Source: Spirosoma oryzicola
GTDB taxonomy: Bacteria > Bacteroidota > Bacteroidia > Cytophagales > Spirosomataceae
DNA: 64,000 bases
Direction of reading: 5' to 3'
Assembly: GCF_021233055.1 (NCBI RefSeq)
Contig: NZ_CP089538.1
Span: 787,501-851,500, forward strand
Both the position numbers and the translations under genes were made by a program. This document shows positions 61,793 to 64,000 of this stretch, piece after piece. Within the stretch, counting starts at the first letter, position 1; each line of letters starts with the position of its first letter. The notes under the pieces were generated by a model, which was given only the letters and a program-made list of their open reading frames with translations, was not told where the DNA came from and searched no databases.

Positions 61793-64000
61793 TTACTCAG
61801 CCAGATTAAACTTGACCTGAACACCGCCCGCCGTGGTTGCCCGACGGAACGAGTTGGAGACTAGTGGATCGTTGAATGTCCGGTCGAAATAAAAATTGAG
61901 GTTCAACCGGCGATTTACGATGTAGCTAACCTGCGGACGAAGCTGAAAGTTTACGTTACCGGCGGTAATAATCTGCTCGGCGTCGAGTTTTCGCTGAATC
62001 GAGCGGGTGTCCCGGAAGGTCATGTTACAGGAGAACGTCAAGTCATTTTTCAGGCGTTTGTATGCACCGTTGATCCGGAAGGGAACCCGGAAGTTCTGTT
62101 TGGTAAAACCAATCGAAGCTGTCAGATCCTTATTGCTTAACTCAGCTACCTGCGCGTTCGACAAGCTCAGGGCTATATCGCGGCTTTGGTTGTACTCAAG
62201 GCGACCACTCACGCGACTCTTCGTCTGGAACTGAACGCCAAACATCGGGGCAAATTTCTCCGACATCGTGATGGTGCTCATCGCTACGACGGGTACGTAT
62301 TGATTGAGTTGGTTGACGATAGAAGCCGGAGAAAAATTCTGGACGGCCAGGTTGACATAAGCGGCTCCGTAATCCAGGTTGGAGATAAAGTTGCCAACGC
62401 TGTAGTTGGAGGTGTAGCTATGCGTGAGCGTAAACGCACTGAATCGTTTCCGAATGAAATCGAGTCCCGACAGGCCGTTGTAATCGACCCGCCAGTTGGG
62501 CAGCGGGAAGCTGTAGAATGGCGATAACTGCGCTTTTTCTTTTGGCTGACCGCTGTAGGCCGCAAAGAAAGCCGGAATCAACACGTCCTGCGACGTTCGG
62601 GTGTACTGGCCAACTCCTTCCTTGTTGAGTGCCGTCAATCGATTAACGAAATACTCGCGGTATTCTTCAAATCGATCAAAGATAGGCGAGGTGTTGTCTT
62701 TTCGCAGGCCAATAAACGCCGTTCGGAATGACCAGAACGACATACTAAACTGTCCATTCCGAACCGGCGATTGCGTTTCGAACGGACCGCCCTGCGTAGC
62801 TGGCCGGTAATACTCCTGGTACACATCAGAACGGGTCAATCGCCATTCCACCTGCATCCGGAAATCCTTGAAGGGTTCCAGTGTGGTGCGGGCGCTGAAG
62901 TTTTTGGCGATGCTTTGCTGGAAGGCGGTATTCTGCACGGTACTCGGCGACAACCAGCCTTTCTGGGCGGCTTTGTAGGCAATGTTGTAATCCTGCTGAC
63001 CGAGCACAAATCCTAGTCCTGGTGCATTTTCCTTGCTTAAACCAAAGAACCGGGGCGTTGGCAAAAAGCCCGGCAGAATTGTCGATTCCTGAATAGTGTA
63101 CGAAAAGTTGATGCCCCGAACCGTGAGCAAAGCCCGCGTAAAATTCTTCAGCACTTTGCTTTCGCTCCGGTCGATTTCTTCAATATCACCGGGGTTCCGG
63201 GCAAAGTTCTTGCGAATGGGCGAGGGGGTGTTCGCGAAACGCAGGTAGCGAATTTTGTTGTACAGCCGGATCAAATCAACGCGTCCCGTAACGCCCTGCT
63301 CGCGGTCGTTGCGTAGAATATTGCCGAACGGTACGCCCGATGAATCGGCAACGCCGAACGAATTGGCCTGAAACTGGTAGCCTACTTTATACAGAGCATC
63401 GGCTGCCATCCAGTCGAGCAGGGGAATTTTGTCGAGTGGTAAGCGGTACGTTGCCCGAATCTCCTGCACGAAGTTTTTGATACGACCCAAATGCTTGATG
63501 CTGTTGATAATCGAGTCGCGCTTGGCCTGCGTATTGATGTCACCCGCCGGTTCGTCAATGATGGCGTTGGCTTGTGCCTTATAGGTCAATACCAGACTTC
63601 GCGTTAGGTTCCAGGTCAGATCGTAGTATCGGTTAAACAGGAAGTACTTCTCAAATTGAGGGGATATTCCGTTCGTGGTCAGGTCCGAGGAGCGTAATTG
63701 CGTTTTGATAAAGCTCCGGTCTACATCGGTCCGAATCGACACCAGCGTTGGCAGCGGAGTTATATTAAAATCCTTGAGCCAGCGCAGATAAGGGGCTTCA
63801 AACGACGCCTTGTTACGGAACGGTTCAAAGGTTTTAGGCTGACCGCTGTAGGTGTAAGCGATGCCTCCCCGCGTCTGCTGTTGCAGGTACTCCTGCGTCA
63901 GAATGTTCGTTCGCTTCATGTCATTGTAAGCGTACGTAAACGACAGGTTCTCGAAATCGTAAAAGTGCGTTTTCGCGTTGGCATTCGTCTTCACTTTCCG
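61793..64000 (-). CDS. sprA: SprA, type IX secretion outer-membrane translocon, C-terminal part (5' end beyond window)
   Basis: The last 735 or so residues of the open frame that enters from the right edge. Beta-strand-rich with many aromatic residues; segments such as FEKYFLFNRYYDLTWNLTRS, VRGINFSYTIQESTILPGFL, PNWRVDYNGLSGLDFIRKRF and the end LNFYFDRTFNDPLVSNSFRR match the C-terminal part of SprA/Sov. SprA is a very large (about 2,400 residues) 36-strand outer-membrane barrel through which type IX cargo leaves the cell; it is also needed for gliding. The usual start is outside the window; a GTG at 63994 is internal. Confidence 0.93.
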   Translation of the reverse strand, partial: RKVKTNANAKTHFYDFENLSFTYAYNDMKRTNILTQEYLQQQTRGGIAYTYSGQPKTFEPFRNKASFEAPYLRWLKDFNITPLPTLVSIRTDVDRSFIKTQLRSSDLTTNGISPQFEKYFLFNRYYDLTWNLTRSLVLTYKAQANAIIDEPAGDINTQAKRDSIINSIKHLGRIKNFVQEIRATYRLPLDKIPLLDWMAADALYKVGYQFQANSFGVADSSGVPFGNILRNDREQGVTGRVDLIRLYNKIRYLRFANTPSPIRKNFARNPGDIEEIDRSESKVLKNFTRALLTVRGINFSYTIQESTILPGFLPTPRFFGLSKENAPGLGFVLGQQDYNIAYKAAQKGWLSPSTVQNTAFQQSIAKNFSARTTLEPFKDFRMQVEWRLTRSDVYQEYYRPATQGGPFETQSPVRNGQFSMSFWSFRTAFIGLRKDNTSPIFDRFEEYREYFVNRLTALNKEGVGQYTRTSQDVLIPAFFAAYSGQPKEKAQLSPFYSFPLPNWRVDYNGLSGLDFIRKRFSAFTLTHSYTSNYSVGNFISNLDYGAAYVNLAVQNFSPASIVNQLNQYVPVVAMSTITMSEKFAPMFGVQFQTKSRVSGRLEYNQSRDIALSLSNAQVAELSNKDLTASIGFTKQNFRVPFRINGAYKRLKNDLTFSCNMTFRDTRSIQRKLDAEQIITAGNVNFQLRPQVSYIVNRRLNLNFYFDRTFNDPLVSNSFRRATTAGGVQVKFNLAE

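Noticed and set aside
1..64000. tRNA, rRNA, prophage, conjugative or restriction-modification genes
   Set aside because: I looked through the intergenic regions and proteins and saw none; tRNA genes were not scanned by a program.

Overview
This window reads as the chromosome of a Bacteroidota bacterium of the Cytophagales type, most like Spirosoma or a near relative. The evidence is the gene content: gliding and type IX secretion genes (gldE, gldF, sprA), the nusB-YtxH-DUF1573-yajC-YbbR-coaE block, a 29-residue mS38-like ribosomal protein, many lipoproteins, a LytTR regulator, and TAnnTTTG promoter elements in place of E. coli-type boxes. Coding density is high. No rRNA, tRNA, CRISPR array, prophage or insertion-sequence transposase is visible. 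The genus is an inference.

Layout. 1-3400: a vanadium-haloperoxidase-like lipoprotein cut by the left edge, then dnaG. 3500-7740: an accessory-looking stretch with a small unknown gene, a 31-bp perfect palindrome, a LuxR-type regulator with a degenerate receiver domain, a membrane LytTR regulator, and divergent from it two tandem 55-residue peptide genes followed by an LPLAT-fold protein with an extra C-terminal domain. 7.7-14.2 kb: rng, the mini ribosomal gene, a TPR protein, an HU protein, mutY, ssb and gldE, an arrangement that resembles the flavobacterial gliding locus but without gldD. 14.2-24.3 kb: membrane and secreted proteins (DUF3500, a sugar isomerase-like protein, a subtilisin), uvrA and an amidohydrolase. 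24.4-36.7 kb: citrate synthase, a MITE-like palindrome, a DUF3667 protein, recA, a MacB/FtsX-type permease, gamma-glutamyltransferase, a flavin reductase with a MarR regulator, a nucleotidyltransferase and a DUF4136 lipoprotein. 36.7-45.1 kb: an amidase, the coaE-to-nusB block and an ABC exporter with an altered Walker B motif. 45.1-55.4 kb: a LysM transglycosylase, gatA, tatA, mdh, a TMTC-like membrane glycosyltransferase, a nuclease and a desaturase. 55.5-64.0 kb: gnd, VanZ, gldF, two DUF4199 proteins, a dihydroorotase-like protein without its HxH ligands, gcvH, an aldo/keto reductase and the C-terminal third of sprA.

The most notable locus is 5.9-7.7 kb. The two peptide genes lie in a 300-bp tandem duplication. 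Their first 33 codons differ almost only at synonymous sites, while their last 22 codons differ mainly by amino-acid changes around a fixed Cys-Cys and a fixed SSKLT-x-SL end. That is the pattern of a conserved leader and a variable core. The spacer holds a dead copy of the first codons of the downstream LPLAT-like gene. That protein has His-x4-Arg where the acyltransferase motif should be His-x4-Asp/Glu, and its tail looks like a PqqD-type recognition domain. I infer a candidate ribosomally made, modified (perhaps acylated) peptide system, possibly controlled by the divergent LytTR gene. I do not recognise it as a described class.
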